A DNA stretch of 64,000 nt from Anaerosolibacter sp. Lineage in GTDB: Bacteria; Bacillota; Clostridia; Peptostreptococcales; Thermotaleaceae. Positions within the stretch are counted from its first letter, which is position 1. Every line of letters starts with the position of its first letter. Positions 29,462-38,507 of the stretch are shown here, piece after piece. The stretch spans positions 1 through 64,000 of the forward strand of contig NZ_JARBTM010000009.1 in the NCBI RefSeq assembly GCF_029240175.1. Direction: 5' to 3'. Made by a program: the position numbers and the translations under genes. The notes under the pieces are model-generated. The model saw only the letters and a program-made list of their open reading frames with translations, ran no database searches and was not told the DNA's origin.

Positions 29462-30838
29462 ATGGCTGAAAATAAAGGATACAAAATACTGATTGTAGAT
29501 GATGAAATTGAGTATCAAAAGGTTCTGTCTTTAATACTTTCAGATGTTGGATATGATATAGCTAGTTGCTCCAATGGGAATGAAGCTCTTGAGCATATTG
29601 AGAACAATATAGTAGATCTTGTACTTACTGATTTGAAAATGCCTGTTATGGATGGTGTTGAGCTGATAAAGAGGATAAAAGAAAAATATGATGATGTTGA
29701 TGTAATTGTTATGACAGCTTTTGGCAGCATCGAAAGTGCAGTTGATTCAATAAAGTATGGTGCGATAGACTATTTTGTTAAGAGCGGTGACATGGATGAA
29801 TTAGTTATGAAAGTTGACCGGTTAGCTAAAATATATAGACTGGAGCGGAAGAGTTTGTTTCTACTCAAGAATCAAAATGAAACTGAATTATTCATTGAGT
29901 CTTGGAATGAGGAACATTTGAAGCTTCTGGAGATGTGTAAAAGAGCCGCCGATACAGGTATTAACATTTTGTTATTAGGAGAATCTGGAGTAGGTAAGGA
30001 AGTCATTGCTAATTATATTCACCGATTAAGTAAAAGAAGGCAAGAACCGTTTGTTCCTGTTAACTGCCAGGTTTTTCCTGAAGGAGTCATAGAATCGGAG
30101 TTGTTTGGCCATGAAAAAGGTTCATTTACAGGAGCCATTGATACTAGAATCGGAAAGTTTGAACAAGCCAACCTTGGGACCTTATTCTTGGATGAAATTG
30201 GGGATTTGCCCATGGCAACACAAGGGAAATTACTTAGAGCTATAGAAAGCAGGAAAATAGAAAGACTAGGCAGTAATAAGTTAATTGATTTAGATGTGAG
30301 ATTTATTTCAGCGACGAATAAAGATCTTTCAAAGCAAATAATTGAAGGAGATTTTAGAGAGGATTTGCTTTACAGAATAAATACACTAACGTTGTATATA
30401 CCACCACTGAGAAAAAGAAGAGAAGATTTGCCAGCACTTATTAATTTTTTCATCAAAAAAATTCAAAAGGATCAAAAGAAAAAAATCAAGAAAGTTGATG
30501 ACGAGGTAATGGATTTTTTGTTGGGATATGATTATCCGGGAAATATAAGAGAACTCAAGAATATAACTGAAAGAATGATTGCATTAAGTAAAGATGGTGT
30601 TGTTACAGTCAATGAAATATTAATGCCAATAGGTTGCGTTGATAAGAAAAAGTTGATAAATAATAATTGTGAAAAGACATTAAAGAAGGCTCGTTCTAAT
30701 TTTGAAAAGATTTTTATATCAGAAGCTCTAAAGAACAATAACGGGAATGTTGCAAAAACAGCATATGAATTAGAAATAAGCACGAGGCAGTTATGGAATA
30801 AAATCAATCAGTATAAGATAGGGTTGGAAAAAGTGTGA
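29462..30838 (+). CDS. Sigma-54-dependent response regulator (NtrC/DctD type)
   Basis: The 458 residues comprise a receiver domain (acidic Asp13/14, phospho-acceptor Asp57 in VLTDLKMPVMDG), an AAA+ domain (Walker A GESGVGKE at about 173, Walker B LFLDEIGDL) and a Fis-type HTH at the C-terminus (NNGNVAKTAYELEISTRQLWNKI). The sigma-54 contact loop is GSFTGA rather than GAFTGA, a known functional variant. It pairs with the kinase just upstream and presumably activates the -24/-12 promoter at 30965 in front of the TRAP genes. Confidence 0.94.
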   Translation: MAENKGYKILIVDDEIEYQKVLSLILSDVGYDIASCSNGNEALEHIENNIVDLVLTDLKMPVMDGVELIKRIKEKYDDVDVIVMTAFGSIESAVDSIKYGAIDYFVKSGDMDELVMKVDRLAKIYRLERKSLFLLKNQNETELFIESWNEEHLKLLEMCKRAADTGINILLLGESGVGKEVIANYIHRLSKRRQEPFVPVNCQVFPEGVIESELFGHEKGSFTGAIDTRIGKFEQANLGTLFLDEIGDLPMATQGKLLRAIESRKIERLGSNKLIDLDVRFISATNKDLSKQIIEGDFREDLLYRINTLTLYIPPLRKRREDLPALINFFIKKIQKDQKKKIKKVDDEVMDFLLGYDYPGNIRELKNITERMIALSKDGVVTVNEILMPIGCVDKKKLINNNCEKTLKKARSNFEKIFISEALKNNNGNVAKTAYELEISTRQLWNKINQYKIGLEKV

Positions 30839-30861
30839 ACAAATTTTCAGTATTGAATATG

Positions 30862-30892
30862 AAAGTGTGAAGAAAAATTCACGCTTTTTATT
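30862..30892 (+). terminator. Terminator after the response regulator gene
   Basis: AAAGTGTGAA and TTCACGCTTT flank GAAAAA and are followed by TTTATTTTTAT. Confidence 0.8.
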
Positions 30893-30964
30893 TTTATATT
30901 ACTATTGATTATCCTAAAATAAGCATTACCCTAAGTTTAAAGGTTATTAATTGATTTTAAATAA

Positions 30965-30982
30965 TTGGCATGATAATTGCTC
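30965..30982 (+). promoter_or_regulatory. Sigma-54 (-24/-12) promoter of the TRAP operon
   Basis: TTGGCATGATAATTGCTC matches the consensus TGGCAYR-N4-TTGCW at every fixed position. It lies 55 nt before the dctP start, leaving a leader of about 45 nt. The neighbouring sigma-54 activator supports it strongly. Confidence 0.88.
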
Positions 30983-31036
30983 TTATAGAATAATGACATC
31001 ATCGATGTTAAAAATTATGAGAAAGGATTGAAAAAC

Positions 31037-32059
31037 ATGAAAAAAGGGAAAGTATTGGCTATTGTATTAACATTAGTGTTGGTAATGGGTTTTGTCGCAG
31101 GTTGCTCAAGTAATAAAGCAACTGTATCAGAAGATGGACCAATTGTTATCAAAATTGGACATACTGACTCGTCACAAAGATCGACTCATAAATGGAGTGA
31201 AGCTTTAGGAGAGTATTTAGAAAAAGAAGCACCTGGTAGGTTCAAAGTAGAGGTTTATTCGGATGGACAATTGGGAGATACACCAGATTTAGTATCAGGT
31301 ATTAAAATTGGAACTGTTACAATGATGTTTGACTTATCATCAGTAATTACATCTGCATCAGGTCCTAATTCAACTTGTATCGATTTACCTTATTTATATC
31401 CTTCGTTCGGAGCCTGGGAAAAGGGTACTTTTGAAAATGGTGGGCTAGAGTTGTTCAATGAAACTCTAAAAGATTCTGGGTACTATTGCATAGATATGTA
31501 CTATAACGGAATGAGACAAGTTATCAGTAGAGATAAGATTTATAGAACTAAGGATGAATTAAAAGGACAGAAAGTTCGTATTGCACAAAATGACTTAAAT
31601 ATTGAAATTTGGGAGGCCATGGGAGCTAATCCAACACCTATGGCTTGGGGAGAAGTTGTGACTTCATTGTCTCAAGGACAGATTAATGCACTAGATCACT
31701 CTTTAGGTGTATTTAATGATTTTAATCTACATGAAATTGCCCCATATGTAACATTAACAAATCATGCTAGTTCGCCATTCCCAATTATCTGTTCAAGAGA
31801 ATGGATTGAAGCTTTAGACCCAGAGGATAGAGAAGTATTAGAAGCAGGCGTTAAAGAAGTTGCCAAGAAACAAAGGGCAGAGGAATTTGCTAAAGAGCAA
31901 AGCTACATAGAGCGATTTAAAAATGAAGGTGCAGAGGTTTATGAATTAACTGATGATGAAATAAAGGCATTTGAAGAAGCTGTCCAGCCAGTATATGACT
32001 ATCAACGTAAAATTGTTGGAGATGAAATGATGGAGAAATGGTTGAATACACGCCCTTAA
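31037..32059 (+). CDS. dctP: TRAP transporter solute-binding lipoprotein, DctP family
   Basis: This is the extracytoplasmic binding component of a TRAP carrier for carboxylate-type solutes. The 340 residues start at ATG 31037 (MKKGKVLAIV), with AGAAAGGA upstream. A TTG at 31028 is less likely. A lipobox GFVAGC marks lipidation at residue 23. The DctP fold is visible in IKIGHTDSSQRSTHKWSEALGEYL and LKGQKVRIAQNDLNIEIWEAMGANPTPM, with the conserved Arg that binds the substrate carboxylate near YYNGMRQV. A hairpin at 32096 separates it from dctQM. Confidence 0.94.
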   Translation: MKKGKVLAIVLTLVLVMGFVAGCSSNKATVSEDGPIVIKIGHTDSSQRSTHKWSEALGEYLEKEAPGRFKVEVYSDGQLGDTPDLVSGIKIGTVTMMFDLSSVITSASGPNSTCIDLPYLYPSFGAWEKGTFENGGLELFNETLKDSGYYCIDMYYNGMRQVISRDKIYRTKDELKGQKVRIAQNDLNIEIWEAMGANPTPMAWGEVVTSLSQGQINALDHSLGVFNDFNLHEIAPYVTLTNHASSPFPIICSREWIEALDPEDREVLEAGVKEVAKKQRAEEFAKEQSYIERFKNEGAEVYELTDDEIKAFEEAVQPVYDYQRKIVGDEMMEKWLNTRP

Positions 32060-32095
32060 TGAAAACAATTACGAAAAGACTAATATAGATATATT

Positions 32096-32113
32096 GAGGC
32101 AATTAGTTGCCTC
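32096..32113 (+). terminator. Hairpin between dctP and dctQ
   Basis: A perfect GAGGCAA/TTGCCTC stem with a TTAG loop is followed by TTATATTTATT. It is likely an attenuator or stability hairpin giving more binding protein than membrane subunits. Confidence 0.6.
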
Positions 32114-32254
32114 TTATATTTATTATGTAAAATCCTAGATGTTCAGGAGAAAAATACACTTGGCTAATGAGTCATTAAAAGAAGTCAGATGATTTATAAG
32201 GTAATATGAAAGGAGGTCAGGGCATTACTCTTTTACTGGGGGTAATGATATAAC

Positions 32255-32743
32255 ATGAAAAATAGAGTTTTTACAGCTTTGAATAAAATTGAAGATACTG
32301 TCCTGATAGCTATGTTTATGGCTATGGTGGGTATAATTTTTTTTCAAGTCATTATGAGATACGTCTTCAACAATTCATTATCTTGGTCAGAAGAACTAGG
32401 CAAATTTTTATTTGTGTGGCTTTCATGGCTGGGAATAAGTATAGGTCACAGAAGAAAAGAACATATAAAAATTACACTGCTGGTTGATAAATTACCATAT
32501 AAGTTAAAGAAATTAGCAGAAGCAATAACAGAATTGATCTTAATTGTTATTTGTGGCATTACACTGTATTACGGAGTTATAATGATCAACATACAAGTGA
32601 ATGTACCTTATGCAGGAATTAAAATCAGTACAGCATGGGGATATTTGTCTCTTGTCCTTGGATGCGGAATCTTTATCATCAGGGCAGTTGCATTCTTTTT
32701 AGAGGCAGTCAAATGTATTCTTAAGAATGAAGTAATTACATAA
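32255..32743 (+). CDS. dctQ: TRAP transporter small permease, DctQ family
   Basis: The small membrane subunit of the TRAP carrier. The 162 residues form four hydrophobic helices and include the DctQ signature VIMRYVFNNSLSWSEELGKFLFVWLSWLG and HIKITLLVDKLP. It is located 14 nt before dctM. Confidence 0.93.
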   Translation: MKNRVFTALNKIEDTVLIAMFMAMVGIIFFQVIMRYVFNNSLSWSEELGKFLFVWLSWLGISIGHRRKEHIKITLLVDKLPYKLKKLAEAITELILIVICGITLYYGVIMINIQVNVPYAGIKISTAWGYLSLVLGCGIFIIRAVAFFLEAVKCILKNEVIT

Positions 32744-32757
32744 GGAGGGGAGCTATA

Positions 32758-34074
32758 ATGGCAGTACCTGCATTATTTATTGCATTGTTTGTGATGTTGT
32801 TGATAGGAGTACCTGTTGGATTTGCAATAGGTGGGGCTACTATGTTATCAATGGTTGCTTATTCAGACTTGAACATGGCTATCAACGCTCAGTATTCCTA
32901 TAGCGGAATATTTTCATTTACTGTAATGGCTATACCTTTTTTTATGCTAGCGGGTCTTATAATGTCAACAGGTGGAATTGCCAGAAGAATTGTTAATTTT
33001 GCATCTGCATTAATAAGCTTTGTAAATGGTGCCATTGGTTGTGTAACAATCATTGCATGTATGTTCTTTGGTGCTTTATCAGGATCTGGAATGGCGACAA
33101 CATCAGCAATTGGTGGGATGATGATTCCAGAGATGAAAAGGAAGGGCTATGATCCGGCTTATGCAGCTACGATAGTTTGCTTTGGAGGTATTGTGGGACC
33201 AATCATTCCTCCTAGTTTATCCTTTGTATTATATGGGGCTTCAACGGGTGTATCAATTTCGCAATTATTCTTGGCAGGGGTATTGCCCGGAATACTATTA
33301 GGCCTTTTGTTTCTAGTCGCAAACATTGTAATCTGTACTATAAAAGGAGTTGATTTGAAACAAAAAAGAGGTAATGAAGCAGATGAAAAAGTACCTATTG
33401 GCGAAGCAATGAAATATAGATTTTCACAAATTGCTAAAAGTATAAAAGAGGGTTTTTGGGCGTTATTATCTCCAGTTATCATTTTAGGTGGTATTTATTC
33501 AGGTGTCTTTACTCCTACTGAAGCAGCCTGTATATCTGTTGTATACTCGATTATAATAAGTTTATATGTATATAAAGATTTAACATGGGAAGGGTTAAAA
33601 AACGTATTTTTGGATACAGCAGTATTAAATGGAATAACCTCATTTTTATTGGGGTATTCTACAGTGTTTTCTACGTTTATGACATATGAAAGAGTTCCAC
33701 AGATGATTACAGAATTTTTGACAAATGTATCGACCAATCCTTTAATTGTATTGTTGTTTGTTAATTTAATACTATTAGCTATAGGTTTATTCCTAGATAC
33801 GGTACCAGCCATTATTGTTATGGCCCCAATGTTAATTCCTACAGTTCGAGCATTAGGTATTGATCCTGTACACTTTGGAGTAGTGATGGCTGTAAACCTA
33901 GCAATAGGTTTGTGTACTCCTCCTTACGGTTGCAACTTGTTTGTAGGTGCAGCTGTTGCTAAGGTAAAAATAGAAAGCATGTTTGTACATATTGTGCCCT
34001 TGTTCATAGTAGGATTAATTGGACTGACCTTAGTCACCTATATACCATGGCTATCACTTGCATTTATCAGATAG
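32758..34074 (+). CDS. dctM: TRAP transporter large permease, DctM family
   Basis: The large, ion-coupled permease of the TRAP carrier. The 438 residues form 12 or so helices. The sequence has VPVGFAIGGATMLSM, AIPFFMLAGLIMSTGGIARRIV, GALSGSGMATTSAIGGMMIPEM and NLAIGLCTPPYGCNLFVG, all typical of DctM. An AAGGAGGGGAG site precedes the ATG. It is likely Na+-coupled in this type of organism, by inference. Confidence 0.95.
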   Translation: MAVPALFIALFVMLLIGVPVGFAIGGATMLSMVAYSDLNMAINAQYSYSGIFSFTVMAIPFFMLAGLIMSTGGIARRIVNFASALISFVNGAIGCVTIIACMFFGALSGSGMATTSAIGGMMIPEMKRKGYDPAYAATIVCFGGIVGPIIPPSLSFVLYGASTGVSISQLFLAGVLPGILLGLLFLVANIVICTIKGVDLKQKRGNEADEKVPIGEAMKYRFSQIAKSIKEGFWALLSPVIILGGIYSGVFTPTEAACISVVYSIIISLYVYKDLTWEGLKNVFLDTAVLNGITSFLLGYSTVFSTFMTYERVPQMITEFLTNVSTNPLIVLLFVNLILLAIGLFLDTVPAIIVMAPMLIPTVRALGIDPVHFGVVMAVNLAIGLCTPPYGCNLFVGAAVAKVKIESMFVHIVPLFIVGLIGLTLVTYIPWLSLAFIR

Positions 34075-34182
34075 ACCGATAGTCGGAGTGGGGATTAACA
34101 AATTCCTACTCCTCTTTCATTCTAGGGAATCCTTTGTACTTATTCTTAATTATAACAAAATAAGATTGAGGGGAGTTTAGAA

Positions 34183-35001
34183 ATGGAAAAACTAATTATC
34201 ACTGCTGCGCTAACTGGAGGAGAGGTAACCAGAAAACAACAACCGAATTTACCTTTAACTCCCGATGAAATAGCTAATGCTGCTTATGAATGCTATAAAG
34301 CTGGGGTTTCAATTGTTCATGTTCATGCAAGAGATGAAAATGGTGAACCTACACAAGACTATGAAACAAACAGAATAATTGCTGAAAAAATTGCAGAAAA
34401 ATGCAACATTATATATGAACCATCAACAGGTGGGTCTATTTGGCATACGTTTGAAGAAAGAATGCAACCTTTAAAATTAAATCCTGAAATAGCAACTTTA
34501 GATGCAGGTACATGTAATTTTGGAGATGGTGTCTTTATGAACTCGCCGGAATATATACACAGTTTTGCAGTTGAAATGAAGAAAAGAAACATAAAACCTG
34601 AATTTGAAATTTTTGAAAGAGGAATGATTGAAAATGTTTTACGTTTAGTAAAAAAAGGCTTAGTTGCAGAACCTTTATACTTTGATTTTGTTCTTGGTGT
34701 TCCTGGTGCTATGCCTGGAAATATTGAGGATTTAGTATTTTTAGTAAATAGCATACCAAAAGGAAGTATTTGGACTGTTGCAGGAATAGGTAGATACCAG
34801 TTGCCTTTAGCTGTTCATGCTATTGCCATGGGAGGTCATGTTAGAACTGGTTTTGAAGATAATATTTATTATCATAAAGGACAATTAGCAGAGTCAAATG
34901 CACAATTAGTAGCTCGAATAGCACGCATTGCAAAAGAAATGGGGCGTGAGATTGCAACACCAGATGAAGCTAGAGAAATTTTAGGTTTAACTCAAAAGTA
35001 A
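34183..35001 (+). CDS. Beta-keto acid cleavage enzyme (3-keto-5-aminohexanoate cleavage family)
   Basis: These Zn enzymes condense a beta-keto acid with acetyl-CoA to give acetoacetate and a CoA ester. The 272 residues carry the family's key residues: Glu14 (LTGGE), Zn ligands His46 and His48 (VHVHARD), Ser81 (EPSTGG), and Arg221, Glu225 and Asp226 (VRTGFEDN). The best-known member acts in lysine fermentation, but no other lysine-fermentation genes are here, so the substrate is open. Its position 108 nt after dctM suggests it metabolises what the TRAP carrier imports. Confidence 0.9.
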   Translation: MEKLIITAALTGGEVTRKQQPNLPLTPDEIANAAYECYKAGVSIVHVHARDENGEPTQDYETNRIIAEKIAEKCNIIYEPSTGGSIWHTFEERMQPLKLNPEIATLDAGTCNFGDGVFMNSPEYIHSFAVEMKKRNIKPEFEIFERGMIENVLRLVKKGLVAEPLYFDFVLGVPGAMPGNIEDLVFLVNSIPKGSIWTVAGIGRYQLPLAVHAIAMGGHVRTGFEDNIYYHKGQLAESNAQLVARIARIAKEMGREIATPDEAREILGLTQK

Positions 35002-35401
35002 TCTAGACTTATGTTGTGTCATATGGTGTGTGCAATAAGTAAAGATTAATTTTGGAGGTATATTTCATTATACAGTTGACAACCAATCATAAGTTCAGAG
35101 AGATGAACAATATAGAAAATGATTGAAGAAACTAGGAGGAAATAATCATGGATTAGAGAATTTTCATATAAGAGAAGAATGTAAAAGATACTGTTTGTTT
35201 TATAAATATCTATAGTCATTGGTTCTAAAGTAAACAGTTTTAGATGAATGAAACTTTCTTCTTTATTTACCAGCGAAGCAAGCGTCTATAAGTAAGCCAG
35301 ACCGTTCAAGTTTGCTTGTTTATACAAAAGTATTCGGCGATGAGCTTTTAGGCCTTAAATCTTGCCTCGGATAGATGTAGAATGAGGAAAGGAGATTTTT
35401 C
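35002..35401 (+). other. Non-coding gap with an orphan ribosome site and broken start
   Basis: I see no gene. AGGAGG at 35134-35139 is followed at normal spacing by ATG (35148), but the frame closes at once with TAG (35154). This looks like the start of a lost gene of the TRAP operon. A second GGAGG at about 35053 has no ORF. The rest is AT-rich and unstructured to my eye. Confidence 0.5.
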
Positions 35402-36325
35402 ATGATGAAAACATCAAAAAAAGCAGGGGTATTGGCAGTGCTTATTTCTGCTGTTGTTTTTGGTTTAATGCCAATAATTGTAAAATCTATATTAGAGGAA
35501 GGTGGCAATAGCATAAGCACTTCTTTTTACAGATTTACCCTTGCACTACCACTTTTATACATTCACCTTAAATACATCAGAAAAGAAGATATGGGTTTAA
35601 CGAGGGATGAGTTATTGAAGCTTCTTGTAATTTCAATCTTTGGCTATGGACTAACAGTATTATTACTTTTTATGTCCTATGAATATATACCATCTGGAAT
35701 GGCAACGACGCTCCATTTTGGATATCCTGTTTTTGTAATACTTGGCTGCAGCATATTATTTAAAGACAAACTCACAAGAAGTCAGCTTATCAGTATCATT
35801 GTGTGTATGATAGGATTGGTGCTTTTTTACGAAAAAGGACAGCACATAAATATTAAAGGTGTAGTACTTGCGTTTGCATCAAGTATAACCTACACATTTT
35901 ATATAATTTTTGTTGATAAATCTAAACTAAAGGAAATCAGTTCCCTGAAACTCGCTTTTTATTTATGTTTCATTGCATCGATTCCAACAGGTATATTTGC
36001 AGCATCAACGGGTAATTTTGACTATACCATGACTGTGAAAGGCTGGATTTTAAGTTTTCTGCTGTCAATACTGGTAATGTATGGAGCGGTTGGATTTTTT
36101 CAATATGGACTAAAGACCATCGGACCACAAAAAACATCTATACTAAGCACTTTTGAACCAATAACAAGTATTTTGATGGGCATGATGGTTTTCTCGGAAA
36201 CATATAGCATTAGAACACTTGCAGGAGCTCTATTGATTCTTATAGGGGTAATTATAACTACCAGAAATGGTGAAGTGGACAATGTTAAGAACGTAAATAA
36301 AATTCCAATAAAACTTAAAAATTAA
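35402..36325 (+). CDS. EamA/DMT-family transporter
   Basis: This is a 307-residue membrane protein with ten helices formed by two EamA repeats (first ending LFYEKGQHINIKG, second with ISSLKLAFYL...TFEPITSILMGMMVFSETYS). Family members export amino acids, nucleosides or metabolites. A GAAAGGAGA site precedes ATG 35402. It follows the TRAP/cleavage-enzyme genes in the same direction, but with a 400-bp gap that argues for separate expression. Confidence 0.88.
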   Translation: MMKTSKKAGVLAVLISAVVFGLMPIIVKSILEEGGNSISTSFYRFTLALPLLYIHLKYIRKEDMGLTRDELLKLLVISIFGYGLTVLLLFMSYEYIPSGMATTLHFGYPVFVILGCSILFKDKLTRSQLISIIVCMIGLVLFYEKGQHINIKGVVLAFASSITYTFYIIFVDKSKLKEISSLKLAFYLCFIASIPTGIFAASTGNFDYTMTVKGWILSFLLSILVMYGAVGFFQYGLKTIGPQKTSILSTFEPITSILMGMMVFSETYSIRTLAGALLILIGVIITTRNGEVDNVKNVNKIPIKLKN

Positions 36326-36453
36326 TTAAGATTTCGCTTTTATACATAATTTTAAATTAATATTTTGGTAATTTACATGTAAGATAAGTGAGGACCTATC
36401 CTGCTTGCATATGGCTTTAAATGGCATTATTTTATATTCTCATTTGGGATTAA

Positions 36454-37149
36454 TCATTCTTGGCTTAAGGTCTTCCATAAAATCTGAGCTATAGAGTTTA
36501 TTTGTTCAAGATGGCTTTCTATTATATCAAGAGTTCTTTTTTTTATTCTAGATGAGTCCCTTTCGTGTATAGGCATATTTGGTGCTTTAAGAGTATCAAA
36601 CTCTTTGCTCAATGCTACAAATTCACTAGATGCTTGCTTAAAGAAAGATTTAGTTTCTGGAGTTAATCTCGGTGGATCAACAAAATATAATAAGGTAACA
36701 ATAATTTTACTAAGATTATTTGAGAACACTTTATTTGCAATCTCTATTTGCCTATCTGTAGAAACTGTCATCATGTACGTAGCAGAAACATAGTCATAAC
36801 TGACACTTTTTTTCCTATCTAGAGAAATGTTTTTTTCATCGGCATTAGCAATAATATATATCATTTCACGTTCCCACTTATTTAAATCCCTGTCAGCTTT
36901 TTTAATTAACTCTAAGTCTTGCCAAAGTTCCTCAGAAGAATTTGAGTTTCCAAGACTTTCAAAGACCTGAGCGATTTCCATAGTAGCGTTAGTATCTGTA
37001 ATAAGATATAAAAACATATCATTTGTTTTTTCTGCGTAAATATTTTGTATTTCCTTTAAATCCTTTATTATATTACGTTGATAAAGTACAAGTCCAGCCA
37101 ATCCAATTGTGACGGCTAATAAGACAATTATTTTCTTTGAAAAATTCAT
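36454..37149 (-). CDS. Membrane-anchored protein of unknown function
   Basis: This 231-residue protein has one N-terminal helix (KKIIVLLAVTIGLAGLVLY) followed by a mostly helical, charged extracytoplasmic domain. It is not recognised. The organisation resembles four-helix sensor domains but without a signalling output. The start is ATG 37149 (MNFSKK), 8 nt after AAAAGGAG. An upstream frame to 37248 lacks a ribosome site. It is convergent with the EamA gene. Confidence 0.6.
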   Translation of the reverse strand: MNFSKKIIVLLAVTIGLAGLVLYQRNIIKDLKEIQNIYAEKTNDMFLYLITDTNATMEIAQVFESLGNSNSSEELWQDLELIKKADRDLNKWEREMIYIIANADEKNISLDRKKSVSYDYVSATYMMTVSTDRQIEIANKVFSNNLSKIIVTLLYFVDPPRLTPETKSFFKQASSEFVALSKEFDTLKAPNMPIHERDSSRIKKRTLDIIESHLEQINSIAQILWKTLSQE

Positions 37150-37481
37150 TACATTAGCTCCTTTTGAAAAATTACTTGCATGTAACTTATTATTTCCAAA
37201 TGAGGAAAATATATATTTTTTTAAGATCATCCTCCGAAGAAACCACACATTATAGAGATAAAAGAGGAAATTCCTAAACAGTATCTGTACGAGGATGATA
37301 TGTGATTAATGAAGGTTTGATGATACCTTGATAATGTGATAGAATAGCTTTGTTAATATATGACATTTACAAAGCGATACGATTAGAATTCCAATTTGGT
37401 CTTACAAAAGTTGAAGAATATTTTGTTGAATATAATAAGGTTTGTCTAATATATATTTTTTTATTACATAGGAGTGGGACA

Positions 37482-38252
37482 ATGATTTCAATTAAAAACA
37501 CAGAAAACCTTACAGGTGTAACTATTAGCGGTGATTTTCACGACTTATACAATTTAGTTGAGGCATTTCATGCAATTACTATTAATGAATACTCCGAAAA
37601 TCATCATGGCTATATTGAAATGTCAACTAGAGTCATGGGGTTATGCTTCGATGTCAGACATGCCTATCAAGGAGATCGGGAGATTGAGCTTATTAACAAT
37701 TACATGACAGAAGATAAAATGAAGTGGCATGCACTCATTACTCCAAAGAGCAATGTATATTACAAATGCAATTGCCTATACCCAGAGATGTTTTTTGTGA
37801 TCCTCGCTCTAAATGAACTTGTAAAGCTAAGAATCAAGGATCTCGCCAAAACGAAATACATATATAGAGAAGCACTTGATAAAAATGTAATTTGGGATGA
37901 TAAAATTGCTACAATTAGAGCTTTTCAAGGCGAGTTCGTGAAATGCGTAAAAGGTACACTTACAGAGGGAACCTTTGTAAGATGGCTGAAGATTATGAAT
38001 AGTGATTACTTGAGCATTGAAAATATTTGTGGGCAGTATGTCGATGTCTTAAACATAAAATACATGAATATGACCAAAGAAAAACGGCTGAAAAACCTGT
38101 CTTCAATCGCAAAGAGGATTGCAGAATTTGCACATGATAAAGAACATAATGAAATCAATAAAGTAGTAGCAGAGGCAGCTAAAGAGTATGGATGTGCTCA
38201 GGGAGATATACGGCTGAAAGGAATTGAGTATCCAGAGGATTTCATTTGGTGA
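37482..38252 (+). CDS. Hypothetical protein, not recognised
   Basis: This is a soluble protein of about 256 residues, MISIKNTENLTGVTISGDFHDLYNLVEAFHAIT at the start and EYGCAQGDIRLKGIEYPEDFIW at the end, with no signal or membrane segment. The start at 37482 follows AGGAG at a good distance. An upstream in-frame ATG-less extension to 37350 is unsupported. Its stop overlaps the start of a short broken ORF (38249) in TGGTGA, the arrangement of a translationally coupled pair. The family looks like a conserved uncharacterised one, but I cannot name it. Confidence 0.65.
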   Translation: MISIKNTENLTGVTISGDFHDLYNLVEAFHAITINEYSENHHGYIEMSTRVMGLCFDVRHAYQGDREIELINNYMTEDKMKWHALITPKSNVYYKCNCLYPEMFFVILALNELVKLRIKDLAKTKYIYREALDKNVIWDDKIATIRAFQGEFVKCVKGTLTEGTFVRWLKIMNSDYLSIENICGQYVDVLNIKYMNMTKEKRLKNLSSIAKRIAEFAHDKEHNEINKVVAEAAKEYGCAQGDIRLKGIEYPEDFIW

Positions 38253-38392
38253 AAGATAGAGAGTCTAATAGGTTTGATGCATTCTTAAAGTTTAATAAAT
38301 ATGCTTAGTTTAATGATTCCAATAAAGCTACGTTAGAGGCAGCAAAAGCCTTTGTAGAAAGAGAATCTGAAAAGCATATGAATAGAAGATAA
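38249..38392 (+). pseudogene. Short coupled ORF broken by an in-frame TAG
   Basis: From GTG 38249 the frame reads KDRESNRFDAFLKFNKYA, stops at TAG 38306, then continues FNDSNKATLEAAKAFVERESEKHMNRR to TAA 38390. Both halves are in one frame and look like one small helical protein of about 46 residues. The overlap with the preceding stop suggests a coupled small partner gene, inactivated by a nonsense mutation or read through. Confidence 0.55.
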
Positions 38393-38507
38393 GAAAATAA
38401 ACAGATCATAAAAAAGCATTTATATTAATACAAAAATATCAGGGACAAAGGAAGTTGAATGTTTTAACAAGATTATAGTGTATTGTGAATGAAACGAGGG
38501 GAATTTG

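Noticed and set aside
35045-35070. Resemblance of this GGAGGTATA segment to the cspA leader
   Set aside because: Shared bases are mostly the ribosome site and AT-rich flank, so not significant.
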